Origin: Euglena gracilis
Taxonomy: Eukaryota; Euglenida; Euglenophyceae; Euglenales
NCBI GenBank assembly: GCA_039621445.1
Contig: CP154955.1
Location: 21,007,823-21,071,822, forward strand
Reading direction: 5' to 3'
Length of the DNA: 64,000 nucleotides
Positions within the stretch are counted from its first letter, which is position 1. Every line of letters starts with the position of its first letter. A program made the position numbers and the translations under genes. Below are positions 1-8,735 of the stretch, piece after piece. The notes beneath the pieces were generated by a model. The model made no database searches, was not told the origin of the DNA, and saw only the letters and a program-made list of their open reading frames with translations.

Positions 1-1850
1 GGCTGTCACAACACACTGAGCCGAGGACCCAACCACACACAAACTGATATGAGCTTTGTCCAGTACAAAAGATCCTGTTGGGCCACGAAGGGGATTGACA
101 CTCAGATTGTGATCTGGTGGACTGTCATTACATTGTCATTGGCTGACCACTGGCTGCAGCTGATGGCACTACTTTGCACTGTACATTGCTGTAGATGTCT
201 GTGAAGATTGCATGTCATTGTCATTGAAGTGGAGATGGTGATGAGCCGTGAGGCACGTACAACAGAATCGAGCACCGGTGGAGCATCGAGATGAGCCGTG
301 AGGCACGTACTGGAGAAGGAGATGGTGGTCATTTGGTGCTTTGGACAGCCCAGTTGTTGGCATTGCCATGGGTTGTGGGTTAACCGATAAAACCCTCTGC
401 CGTGAAGATTTGGCATTGATGTGATGCTGTCTGCTGGTGGTGTTCTGCGGCATTAAATGTCACGGTTTGATCGTTTTCTCCGCCTTCGTCTTCTGCGTGT
501 TTCTGTGTGTTCTGCATGTTCTGCGCGGGGCTAAGTGGCTCGTCTGTCCGCTGTGCTGCGAATACTTGGGCAATTGCGCAGCAATTGTTCAGGAAGGGGG
601 GTGTGTGTGGCGGACAGATTTTTTAAGATCAATCTCCAGAAATCTCTGAATTAGGCATTGCCAGAAAGAGAGGTTCAGACCAAAATCTTAATTTGGGAAT
701 TCTGTGTTTCATTCTGTATTTCAGTGGCAGCCTATGGCAAACAGTGTATCAGTATGCTTGGACTTGGTCATGGGCATTGGCAAAGATCTTCAAGATTTGT
801 TCCCCTGCTGTGCGAAAGATTTTGGAAACTCCAGTGATGCAGTGGGAAAATGCCAGTGGAAAAGCCCAAGTTTGCAGTAGGAGGCTGTCCAGCATTGCAC
901 ATTACAGGTTGGCCTGGGCCAGAAGTTTGTCACCCCAAGTGTCATTGAACAAGGGCTGTCACAACACACTGAGCCGAGGACCCAACCACACAAGATGGAG
1001 TCAAGCCCAAGCCCAGAACACTCCAGAGACGGAGGAGGCGGCAGCAGATTGCAGCCGCCAGCCGCCAGCAGGAGTAAGATTTGACAGATTCGTGGGAAGA
1101 TTTTACATTGCAGGCTGCTGCTGCTGTGGCTGTGGATGGCCGCGCAACTTCAATTACTGGTGGTCGAATGTGATCAATGCCGCGTACGGCTGTGGCAATG
1201 CCGCTGGCTGCTGCCCCTCTGGTGGTGGGTTATCCGAGCGTTTACGCAGAAACCCTCCGCCGTGTGTGATTTGGCGTTGAGGTGGTGGTAATTGGACTTG
1301 GCTGTGGACAATTGCGTCGGTTCGCTTTGCATTTCTGCTTTGTAATTTTTCCCCTCCGAATCACAATTCTCTCCCGTTTTGTTTGTTTGTTGTCCATCTC
1401 CCTACCCTTTGGGGATTACTGTGGCAAGCTGGTCGAAAAAGGGGGGAAGGACCAGTTTGCGACAGTTTTTCCAAAGGCTCTGGGGGGATGCCCTGGGCGG
1501 TTGGGATTCCTTTTCTGTCATTGAGGCATCAATGATGGCAAGGGCACCCCAACGACACCCGGGAGTCCCAGCGCTCATTGGCCTACGGTGTTGTGTGACC
1601 TTGTCGTTGACAAGGTCTTGAAACAGGGGGGTTTAGGTTCGCGCAGATTCCTAATTACAACTGCTGCCTTACTTTGCAGGTGGCAACGGTCATGTACTGT
1701 TTGCGTGGAGTCTGAGTACTGCTTTTATTTTACATTGCCAGTGATCTGGGAAGATTGGAAGGCAGAAAAGATCAAGTTTTGGGCAAGTTTCAGATTTCGG
1801 TGTTGTCGATGACCTCCTGCTCCTGCTTCTTCACCTCCGCGATGGTGAAC
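1..1850. repeat. Diverged LTR-like repeat remnants
   Basis: No gene recognised. The first 39 bases of the window recur almost exactly at 954-992. The stretch at about 560-900 is a diverged relative of the LTR-like repeat at 5,244-5,536 (shared features include the 'ggcaaacagtgta' word and the pattern of purine-rich blocks), and 1,660-1,800 carries a further weaker copy. Small ORFs here are not conserved and look like chance. I read the region as decayed LTRs or UTRs of the minus-strand retroelements beside it. Confidence 0.5.
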
Positions 1851-1856
1851 GCCACC

Positions 1857-2114
1857 TCAGCCGGGTTGCGGTGGAGGTAGTCCAGCAGGTCCACGTTGGG
1901 CTTCTTGGACTTGGCGTACTCGATCATCTGGTGAGAGTAGCGATGGAAGAAATTCTTCAACGGCTCCCACGTGACGGTCGGGTGCCACCCACTTCACCTC
2001 GAAATCCCAGTCGCCGTCGTCTCGTCTGCGGTGCTGCCGGATCGTCCACTCCTCGATTTCCACGTATTCTTGCGGTTTGTCTGCTGGTAGGCGAACATCT
2101 TGGGCGGACCCCAC
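1857..2114 (-). pseudogene. Chromodomain-like tail of the gypsy element
   Basis: The minus-strand translation contains EYVEIEEWTIRQHRR, then DFEVKWVAPD, and later a Leu-rich helix. This fits the chromodomain pattern 'YEVEKIL-x-HR...-(F/Y)-x-VKW-x-G...W-x-x-x-x-L'. In chromoviruses the chromodomain directs integration to heterochromatin. The middle of the domain is irregular, so family assignment is moderate. Confidence 0.6.
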
Positions 2115-2136
2115 AACCGCGGGTCGTGGCGGTAAA

Positions 2137-2222
2137 CCCCCCCCAAGTATAAGAAACCCGTTTCTTATATTTGGGTGTCGGCTGATCGGCCCAAAGGGTT
2201 TCTTATATTGGGGGGGGGGGGG
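2137..2222. repeat. Homopolymer-capped palindromic element (word TTTCTTATA)
   Basis: C8 cap, AAGTATAAGAAACCC, GTTTCTTATA, a GTCGGCTGATCGGCCC core, GGGTTTCTTATATT and a G12 cap. The word TTCTTATA occurs twice directly and once inverted. The architecture matches elements at 25.9, 26.2, 26.5, 30.6, 41.8, 42.1, 43.1, 43.8, 45.9 and 60.7 kb. It interrupts the gypsy remnant between integrase and chromodomain, so it is probably younger than that element. Confidence 0.6.
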
Positions 2223-2329
2223 TTAGGCCTTGAGTTGATAGCGGTGGCTTCCTGTTCGTAGGGGTGCTCCTCAAGGCGCGTGGTGACCCTGGCTGGGCCG
2301 AGCCAGTAGCTCTCGAGCTTCTGGCCCTG

Positions 2330-2615
2330 CCGCCTCGCAGGTCTTTCTTGGCGAACTCCTCGAGGTCCTTCCTGCTCCGTTTCTTCTGGTCCGCTTGCCG
2401 CTTGTGGTCGTTGAGGACGTCAGCGAAATTCTCGTCCACGGCCTTCTGCCTCTCAAAGAACGACACGGCGTCCTCCACTATGACCATGGCCGTACACGGA
2501 ACGCCACCAATCCACCGATTCCGTCCATACAGCACCTCGTATGGGATCATGCCGTGCTGCGCCTTGGATTCGTTCAGCTTCTGCACGCCCTGGCCAGGAC
2601 TCCACCTAGATGATC
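2330..2615 (-). pseudogene. Gypsy integrase C-terminal segment remnant
   Basis: The minus-strand frame reads LNESKAQHGMIPYEVLYGR, a form of the very common gypsy block 'N-x-x-x-x-x-x-G-x-S-P-(F/Y)-E-x-(L/V)-YG'. It is followed by a Lys/Arg/Glu-rich helix of the kind seen before the chromodomain. It is separated from the core by a frame change near 2,606-2,620. Confidence 0.8.
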
Positions 2616-2960
2616 GACGCCTCAGCCTTCTCTCTCCGGATCCACTTCTGCAGCTGCGCACCGAGGGACTCCGTCCACCCGTTCGCAACGTGGTGGTACG
2701 CCTGGGTGTAGTCGTGGCGGATCTCGTGGAGGCCGCATACGGTGCGCCACCACGCACCGGCTAAATGGGGCCCGCCATAACTGTTGATCACGCTGGGCAG
2801 CCCGTGCGGCGACCACCACCCGCGGTACATTGTCTTGGCCACGGTGGCGGCGGTGGTGGGCCGTGGCCACGACCCACCCACTGTGGCGGTCGACTCAGGG
2901 AGCGAACACGTTGCACAGCTTCCCCTCGAAGTCCACCTCCGGCATCGAAGGGGTCGATGG
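2609..2960 (-). pseudogene. Gypsy integrase core remnant (catalytic Asp lost)
   Basis: The minus-strand frame contains GLPSVINSYGGPHL, then AYHHVANGWTESL. These correspond to the integrase blocks normally written GLP-x-x-I-x-SDRG and T-x-AYHPQ-x-NG-x-x-E. The final Glu is present, but the central Asp of the DDE triad is replaced within 'NSYGG'. The upstream block containing the first Asp lies in a different frame. Integrase would insert the element cDNA; this copy should be inactive. Confidence 0.8.
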
Positions 2961-3429
2961 CCACCGACGCCATGATGAACGGCGGGACGGGCATCGGGAA
3001 GACCTTCGGCCGCAGCGGCTGGTGCGGGTGCTAGGTCGTCTGGCGCATCGGGTACGACCGCTGTAGCCCGCCGGCCATCTTCGTCGTAGCCAGCCTGTCC
3101 GCGAAGACGTAGGTGCGGTCTGCCTCCTCCAACAGCCGGTTCCCGCTGATGTGGACGGAGACCGAGTGCTGTTCCTTCAGCACCTCCGCCAGCGGGCCAC
3201 TCGGCACGACACGCTCGCCTCCGTGACGAGCCGGCCCTCCACCAGCTGGAACCCACTGGGCCAGCCCGGGCCGTTGCGGGCCTGGTCGAAGATGTGCTTC
3301 CAGCGCGGCAATCCGCGTACTCATTGCTCCTGTCCGTGTCGAAGACTTTGATGTCCAGGTCAGGATGTGGGGACACAGGCACGGTCGGTAACGGCACACC
3401 AGCTGCGGGCGATGCTGACGGGACGGCCA

Positions 3430-3810
3430 CGGCTGGTTACAGCACACCGGCTGTGGACGCGGCGGATGGGACCGTGGGCGCTGCGGATGGGACAGGCACG
3501 GCCGGTAACGGCAGGCCGGCTGTAGACGTGGTGGATGGGACCGTGGGCGCTGAGGATGGGGCGATGGACTGCGGGTCCGGTGGTGGTACTGACGATGGCG
3601 CGCTGAATGATGGTGCTGGCACGGACGCTGGTGGTGCGATGCTCGACAGAGACGGTGGGACTGCCACGGACGGTGCCGGCGGTGGGACTGCCGCGGCCGC
3701 GGGTGACGAGGCTAATGGGGGTGTCTCACGTGGGTGCTCGGATCGCATACCGTGCGGGGCGTCCGCTCGGGCGCCTTGGGCGTTGCGCTGCGTGTTGAGG
3801 CGCCTGCGTG
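3430..3810 (-). other. Pro/Ser/Ala-rich linker encoded by a GC minisatellite
   Basis: The minus-strand frame continuing from RNase H becomes almost entirely Pro, Ala, Ser, Thr and Val. The DNA is an imperfect tandem array built on variants of 'gatgggaccgtgggcgctg'. Short Pro-rich spacers between RNase H and integrase occur in gypsy polyproteins, but the length here looks inflated by repeat expansion. No domain is visible. Confidence 0.6.
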
Positions 3811-4098
3811 TGGTGACGGCGATGCGGGACGTTGACGGGAGCGCGGCGACCGACTGGAGTGGGATCAGCTGAACGACGGACAGCTCTCTCCCCTCCTTCA
3901 GGGTCGACCTCTCCACCTCCTCCGCCATGGTCTCCTTGTCCACGGGATGTACTGCCTTCGCGGGGGACGCTTCTCCTCCAGGACGTGGGCCTTCATCTCT
4001 TTCGTGTCGGCCTCCTTGCCGTGCCAAGAGGTGTCGCGCCAGCCTTGCAACGCTGGGTGCGCCAAGCGGGACATGGCGTCGCCCACGACGCTGGTCTC

Positions 4099-4360
4099 CC
4101 CAGCACTGCACCACGGTGATGCGGAACTCGTTCAGCTTAGCATGCCACCTGGTCCGCCTCCCTTGCGGGCCCACACCGGCGACGTACTCCTTGTTCAACG
4201 ACTCGACGCTGCGGTGGTCGGTCAGGACGAGGATCTCGTTGTCCAGAAGAAAGCCGGCCCACTTGTCAAGGGCTCCAACCACCGCGTACGTCTCCTTGTC
4301 CCGGACGTCCCACCGAAGGCGCTGCCCCTGCAAGAAGGCCACCGGGACAGAGGCCTCCAT
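4099..4360 (-). pseudogene. Gypsy RNase H domain remnant
   Basis: Minus-strand translation shows the classic gypsy RNase H run: DKETYAVV, then LTDHRSVESL, then a W-x-A-K-L-x-E-F segment followed by a hydrophobic strand. In intact elements this domain removes RNA from the RNA/DNA hybrid during reverse transcription. The preceding RT palm (YxDD) is absent, so this is the 3' part only. The frame stays open into a low-complexity linker. Confidence 0.85.
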
Positions 4361-4375
4361 TCGGCAGTTTTGAAC

Positions 4376-5243
4376 CCATTGGGGTTTGGAAATTGCTGGG
4401 ATTTGGGCACAGAAGGCAACACAGCGTGTCCAACCCAGCCCCAGCCAGCTGCAGCAGAGCCAACCTTTCCACTGGAAATTGTGAGGCAGCAAGTTCAGCC
4501 CCAGCTAGCTACCCCAATATCAGCGCCAGCAGCCGACCAGCCAATTTTGAGCCAGGAGTACGAAAAAATTCCTGGCCTAGCTGAGTCAGAGGACGAAAAC
4601 TGTGGTCAGCTAAATTTGCCGCGATGCGACTTCGATTCCTAAACGGATTCACGAGCCAGCAACCCCCGGTTTTTGGTGTGAACAGCAGTCCTCCTCCAGG
4701 TAACGGAAAATGATTTTCCGCTCGGGTAATTCGACCACGTGTTTGAAGAGCTGGGCTGCGGCGCTGACACTGTACTGGGGCTGGGCAGAACCAATTGCAT
4801 GCGGGAATTGGGCTGAGGATCATCATCTTCCTGCACTGGATCCCCATCCCCCCCATGTGATCATCCCTTTTTTTCCATAGGAAATTCTCCTTCCGCAACA
4901 GGGGTAAACCCACGAGATACCCTCTGCCCCCCCCCTGGCCCCTACTTTCTGACCGAGGGCTTTTGAAGACTAATTTTCTTTTATGGGTGGGGGGGGTCAG
5001 GCTCACAAGGTCCTTGTGCTTCGCCCTGGGTGTCCCTTCCACCCTTGTCGTTTTGTCTCGAGGGATTACGGAACGTGTGGGCTTGCGATATTCGAAGTTC
5101 GAAAACTGAAATTGATCACAATCCACATGTGGATAAGGGGCCATAAGGGTGGATACGCTGCTCTTTGCCAGGAGTCCGGTTGCCCTGGTTTCAAGCCACC
5201 ACCGGGCAGGTTGTTAGAACTCAATGATCTCCAGATTACTACG
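4376..5243. other. No gene recognised; contains a dispersed repeat
   Basis: No exon is recognisable. The stretch at about 4,990-5,060 ('ccttgtgcttcgccctgggtg' region) is a diverged copy of sequence at about 10,800-10,890, with a third weaker copy near 10,400. On the minus strand the first two keep a similar short peptide pattern (G-x-P-R-A-x-H-K). A G8 run lies near 4,987. Confidence 0.4.
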
Positions 5244-5536
5244 GTGTGAGCGCGGGCCAGGTTTGAGATTTATTTTGGTAAGAGATGCCAGCAGAAACTA
5301 AAAGCATTGCCTCACAGAGATTTTGGGGAATTACATTTTTCACAGGCAAGCTGGCAAACAGTGTACAAGTTTGCGTGGGACTCTGAACTGGATTCAAAGT
5401 ATAAAGTCTTTTGTCTTCTGGGGTGCTGTGTGGGGAAGTTTGGGAAGAAGACCCCTGAAGGCTGAAAAGTTGGAATTGGCCAGAAGTCTGTTGTGGTGAA
5501 ATTATCTGGACACACTGGACCATCCCCCAACTTGCA
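5244..5536 (-). repeat. LTR-like repeat, copy 1
   Basis: About 290 bp starting TGTGAGCGCGGGCCAG is repeated almost exactly at 6,626-6,915 in the same orientation, with only a few substitutions and small indels. Both begin with TG. Together with the protease and methyltransferase remnant just beyond copy 2, this suggests LTR sequence of a minus-strand retroelement. The strand is inferred from that neighbour. Confidence 0.55.
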
Positions 5537-6625
5537 CAAACTTGTATGAGATTTGCTGTGCAGAAAAGCCCCGTACAAACGTACCTGTGGAGCCGGGAGA
5601 CACTCAGAAGTGAAATGTCATGGAAGTGGCGGGCCAGCTCAGCAGCAGAAGGGGACAAGGCTGAGGAAGACACCAGTTGGCACACAGTGAGATGCTGTGT
5701 TGGGCCACCATGATCAACTCTCCAGATCAAGCTAGCAGCAGGCGATCCTGGAGTTGGTGCTGCTGTGGATCTTGGTTGGAGCCTGGGCTGAAGGACAGAC
5801 GAATGTCAATCACAGCCCGCCATCATCATCAATAATCTCAATCTCCAAAATGTCTGTCAAGATGTCATTTCAGGGTCAAGTTCAAGTCAAGATGTCAAGT
5901 TCAATATCAAGATCCCAAGGAATCTGTGGTGGAAGAAAGTTGTCATTTCAAGATTTCAATTTCCCAAGGTCAATCTGTGAATGAGTTCTGTCATCATTTC
6001 CAAGATTTCAAGTCCCCAAGGCCAAGCTGTGGAGGATCCAAGGTGTGATGTTCAAGATTTCAATTTCCCAAGTTAAAGATGTCAAGTTTCAACGTCATTG
6101 GTCAAGTTCCCCCTGCAGATTTCGGCGCGAGGAGCCTGACCTCGTAAAAAACAGTGATCAGGGTTGTGCAACAGCCCTACAAATGCACATCTGGTGATCA
6201 TCTTCGAGTTCGTCAACCTGTTGCTGCTGTGATGGCTGTGGTGTGTGCCGCCTCCCTGTTCGGTGCTGGGCCGCTTCAAGGGGGCTCTGCTCCGGTTTGG
6301 CTCGGCGGGGGTCGCCGAAGCCCCGGCTGGACCCCATGGGGGGTCATGTTGTACGGGGTAGGTCGTACGACATGGCTCTCTAAGGTGGAAAGGCTGGGGT
6401 GGAGGTAGGCGGGCCCCACATGGTATTTATCTGTGGATTTGGACGTGTTTACGATTATCTGTGGATTCGAAGATTTGGCAATTAAAATTCGAGAACCGCC
6501 ATTCGTCACTCTTCCATGTCGCTGCTGCGTGTGTGTGTGTTGTGTGTTGAATTTTTTATCTCCGGCCCGCTCATTTTTTACTTCCGTTTTGGACAATTGC
6601 CTGGCAATTGTTTTTGGGAAGGGGG
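5537..6625. other. Spacer between LTR-like copies, with a TCAAGATTTCAA-type minisatellite
   Basis: No gene. About 5,815-6,110 is an irregular tandem array of 'caagatttcaatttcccaagg'-like units with a TGT-rich linker. 6,280-6,400 is GC-rich. The spacing of the flanking copies (1,382 bp) is compatible with one long LTR followed by the truncated start of a second, or with a tandem duplication. Confidence 0.4.
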
Positions 6626-6915
6626 GTGTGAGCGCGGGCCAGATTTGAGATATATTTTTGTAAGAACTGCCAGCAGAAATTAGGCATTGCCTCACAGAGA
6701 TTTTGGGGAATTACATTTTTCACACGCAAGCTGGCAAACAGTGTACAAGTTTGCGTGGGACTCTGAACTGGATTCAAAGTATCAAGTCTTGTCTTCTGGG
6801 GTGCTGTGTGGGGAAGTTTGGGAAGAAGACCCCTGAAGGCTGAAAAGTTGGAATTGGCCAGAAGTCTGATGTGGTGAAATTATCTGGACACACTGGACCA
6901 TCCCCCCAACTTGCA
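6626..6915 (-). repeat. LTR-like repeat, copy 2
   Basis: Near-identical to 5,244-5,536. The match ends abruptly at about 6,915, where the minus-strand methyltransferase fragment follows within 100 bp. High identity between the two copies implies recent duplication relative to the broken coding remnants around them. Confidence 0.55.
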
Positions 6916-6999
6916 ACGGACTACCTGGTCAGTATATGCCAGGTCGCTGACCCCAATGGTCTTGGCCTGGCTGTATTCTGTGCAAGGGTGGGGGGGGGC

Positions 7000-7399
7000 A
7001 AGCAATTACCTCAAAAAATACTCAATGACCTCAAACAATCCTGTGGTATTTACACTTGCATGGTCCCAAGTCAGTACATCTTCTGTGTGGGTTGCCTTGC
7101 TTTTGGGATCTTGGTCACGTGATACACATGTGCCTGAAGTGACCTCGTGGTGTTTCCGTACCCGAAAACAAGTCCAGGGCCATTTTCTTCGGCTTCGAAC
7201 TTGTTCGTTCAATGTGGACAGGGGGTTCCGGCCAATCAGTCTCAGCCACCCGGATCTCAACCGTGCGACTCCCAGGAATCCACACCAATGTCCCCCCGAC
7301 GTGCCCTCGCAAACCATGCCGCTTCAGACCCACCTGAAAATATTTCTCCCCCAACCAGGCGTACGAAACAACGACGTCATCCGCAATGTTCGCCCACAC
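7000..7399 (-). pseudogene. Retroelement-borne DNA methyltransferase N-terminal fragment
   Basis: The minus-strand frame contains MALDLFSGT, a SAM-binding motif I of DNA methyltransferases. After a one-frame shift it continues RDQDPKSKATHTEDVLTWDH, the region after motif I where an acidic residue and a D-V-L-x-W-D block are typical. The upstream part (7,399-7,200) is a linker joining it to the protease. The catalytic half is missing. Methyltransferase domains inside LTR retroelements of algae and dinoflagellates are known in general terms; assignment here rests on the two motifs only. Two frame breaks show decay. Confidence 0.6.
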
Positions 7400-7680
7400 A
7401 GCCGGGAAGGGGACGCCACCGTCACAGCCCTACCCGTATCCACACAAAAACCCTGGAAGTGGAGCTCCGTACTCACCTCCCGGGATCCGCCTTTCATTGG
7501 CTTTTTGTTTGCTGCCATCAATCGAACAGGTGTTTCCGAGGTCGACAGGTGTTCCTCCGGGATCAAGCCTTTTCTGATAAGGCTTACCTGAGCACCTGTA
7601 TCAACCAAAACCATGACGGTTGGCTGCACACCCTCCCTCACTCGACCCACTGCCTGAATGTGTAAGTGTTCGGCCTTCAT
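7324..7680 (-). pseudogene. Retroviral-type aspartic protease remnant
   Basis: The minus-strand ORF contains VLVDTGAQVSLI, the D-T-G-A active-site loop with the flanking hydrophobic strands of retropepsins, at about residue 24. Retropepsins act as dimers and cut the element polyprotein. A hydrophobic 'VRLMAANKKPM' strand follows, as expected for the flap region. The frame shifts near 7,390 before the linker to the methyltransferase. The order protease then methyltransferase on the minus strand suggests a single element. Confidence 0.8.
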
Positions 7681-7689
7681 TCCGGGGGC

Positions 7690-8400
7690 CCAGATGATAC
7701 ACGTGTCTGATCAACCCTGTTGCCCCCCGATATCAGTAAAAATCGATGCCAAACTCCTCGACAGGGGGGGGGCCAGAGCGGACACCCCAAAAGAAACATG
7801 CACACAGCCAAATAACAAATCTGATCCCAGGCCAGGGGTTCGCAATTCAAACCGAGCCTTTCTGCCAACCAAGTGGAAACCCCTGGATGGAATCAACTCA
7901 ATGGACAAAAAAGGGCCACCTTCCCTGCGATTGTCTCATGAGTCTCACACAGTGGGACGGGTCTTGGGCATGGTCAGGAGTGGATTGGTCACCCATTTGA
8001 CTGCAGCCGAGGCATCGGTTTTGGTGGCTCGTGGGGCACCGAGGTCTATGAGTCCCAGGATAATTTGCAGTTGCACAGAATCATGGCACACTGCAGAATC
8101 AGGTTGAGGCAATGCTGCATTTTCATTCAAATTTAGGGCAGTCAAAAGATCCGCTGTGGCAGTGTGAGCAGTCTAAAACAGGTGGCAAATTTTTGTGTCT
8201 TTTTCACAGGAAACAGGGGGACCCCCCCAGGGGAAAGAAGTCACGTCGCCAAGTCGGAGCAGCATCGTCAGCCAACTCCGGCGAGGCGGCACTAAGCAGG
8301 ACCTCCGAAACCAACGCACCAAAACCAGCGATTGGTGATCAAAAGGTATTCCAAAAGCTAGTCGAAAATCTATAAAATGCGACATGTTTTCGACAGCACA
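7690..8400 (-). pseudogene. Possible gag remnant upstream of the protease
   Basis: The minus-strand frames just upstream of the protease stay fairly open (about 8,145-7,945 and 8,502-8,173) and read as helical, mildly acidic sequence (TALNLNENAALPQPD, then VKWVTNPLLTMPKTR). This is the place for gag in an LTR element. No zinc knuckle or matrix motif is visible, so the call rests on position alone. Confidence 0.3.
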
Positions 8401-8479
8401 GGAACCCGCAAGGGGAACAGTGGTTTGTGAAGTGTGAGTTGGCCTATCAACTTCCCCCCCCCCCGTTTGGTTGAATAAG

Positions 8480-8735
8480 TGACGGGTTTGTGAGGTGTCC
8501 AAGTGGTTATGCCTTCACCTGGGAATTACCAGCTGGAGGTCTCAGGGGAGGGGTAGGGCCCAGCCCTCCTGATGGAGGGAGTATTTAACCAGTCTTTTTG
8601 GCTGCCCGACCCCTGTCAAAGGACCAGGATGTGGCATCATCGAGCCCTGTAGGTGGAGAGGGGTTGTGGGCACCCCTCTCAAAGGGGAGGGGTGATCTTC
8701 AGCAACTCAAAAAACAAATAATAAAAAAAAACTGC
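8480..8735 (+). repeat. Possible tRNA-derived SINE
   Basis: 'tgtccaagtggttatgcc' at about 8,498 resembles a Ser/Leu tRNA A box. About 35 bases later 'ggaggtctcagg' could be a worn B box, and the segment ends in an A-rich tail near 8,710-8,731. No cloverleaf is convincing and the B box is poor, so this is a candidate only. A C12 run immediately precedes it. Confidence 0.25.

Larger units (their letters stand above)
1857..4360 (-). mobile_element. Ty3/gypsy retrotransposon remnant (pol 3' half)
   Basis: On the minus strand the order is RNase H (4,360-4,099), a Pro/Ser-rich linker (about 3,810-3,430), integrase core (about 2,960-2,609), integrase C-terminal part (about 2,615-2,330) and a chromodomain-like tail (2,114-1,857). 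This is the order of chromovirus-type Ty3/gypsy pol. Reverse transcriptase proper is missing upstream, where the sequence changes character at about 4,375. Several frame changes separate the domains, and the integrase has lost a catalytic Asp, so the copy is dead. A short homopolymer-capped palindrome (2,137-2,222) lies between integrase and chromodomain. Confidence 0.85.

Noticed and set aside
3294-3872. 192-codon plus-strand frame rich in Gly, Ala, Asp and Thr
   Set aside because: Antisense shadow of the Pro/Ser-rich linker of the gypsy remnant on the minus strand, over a GC minisatellite.
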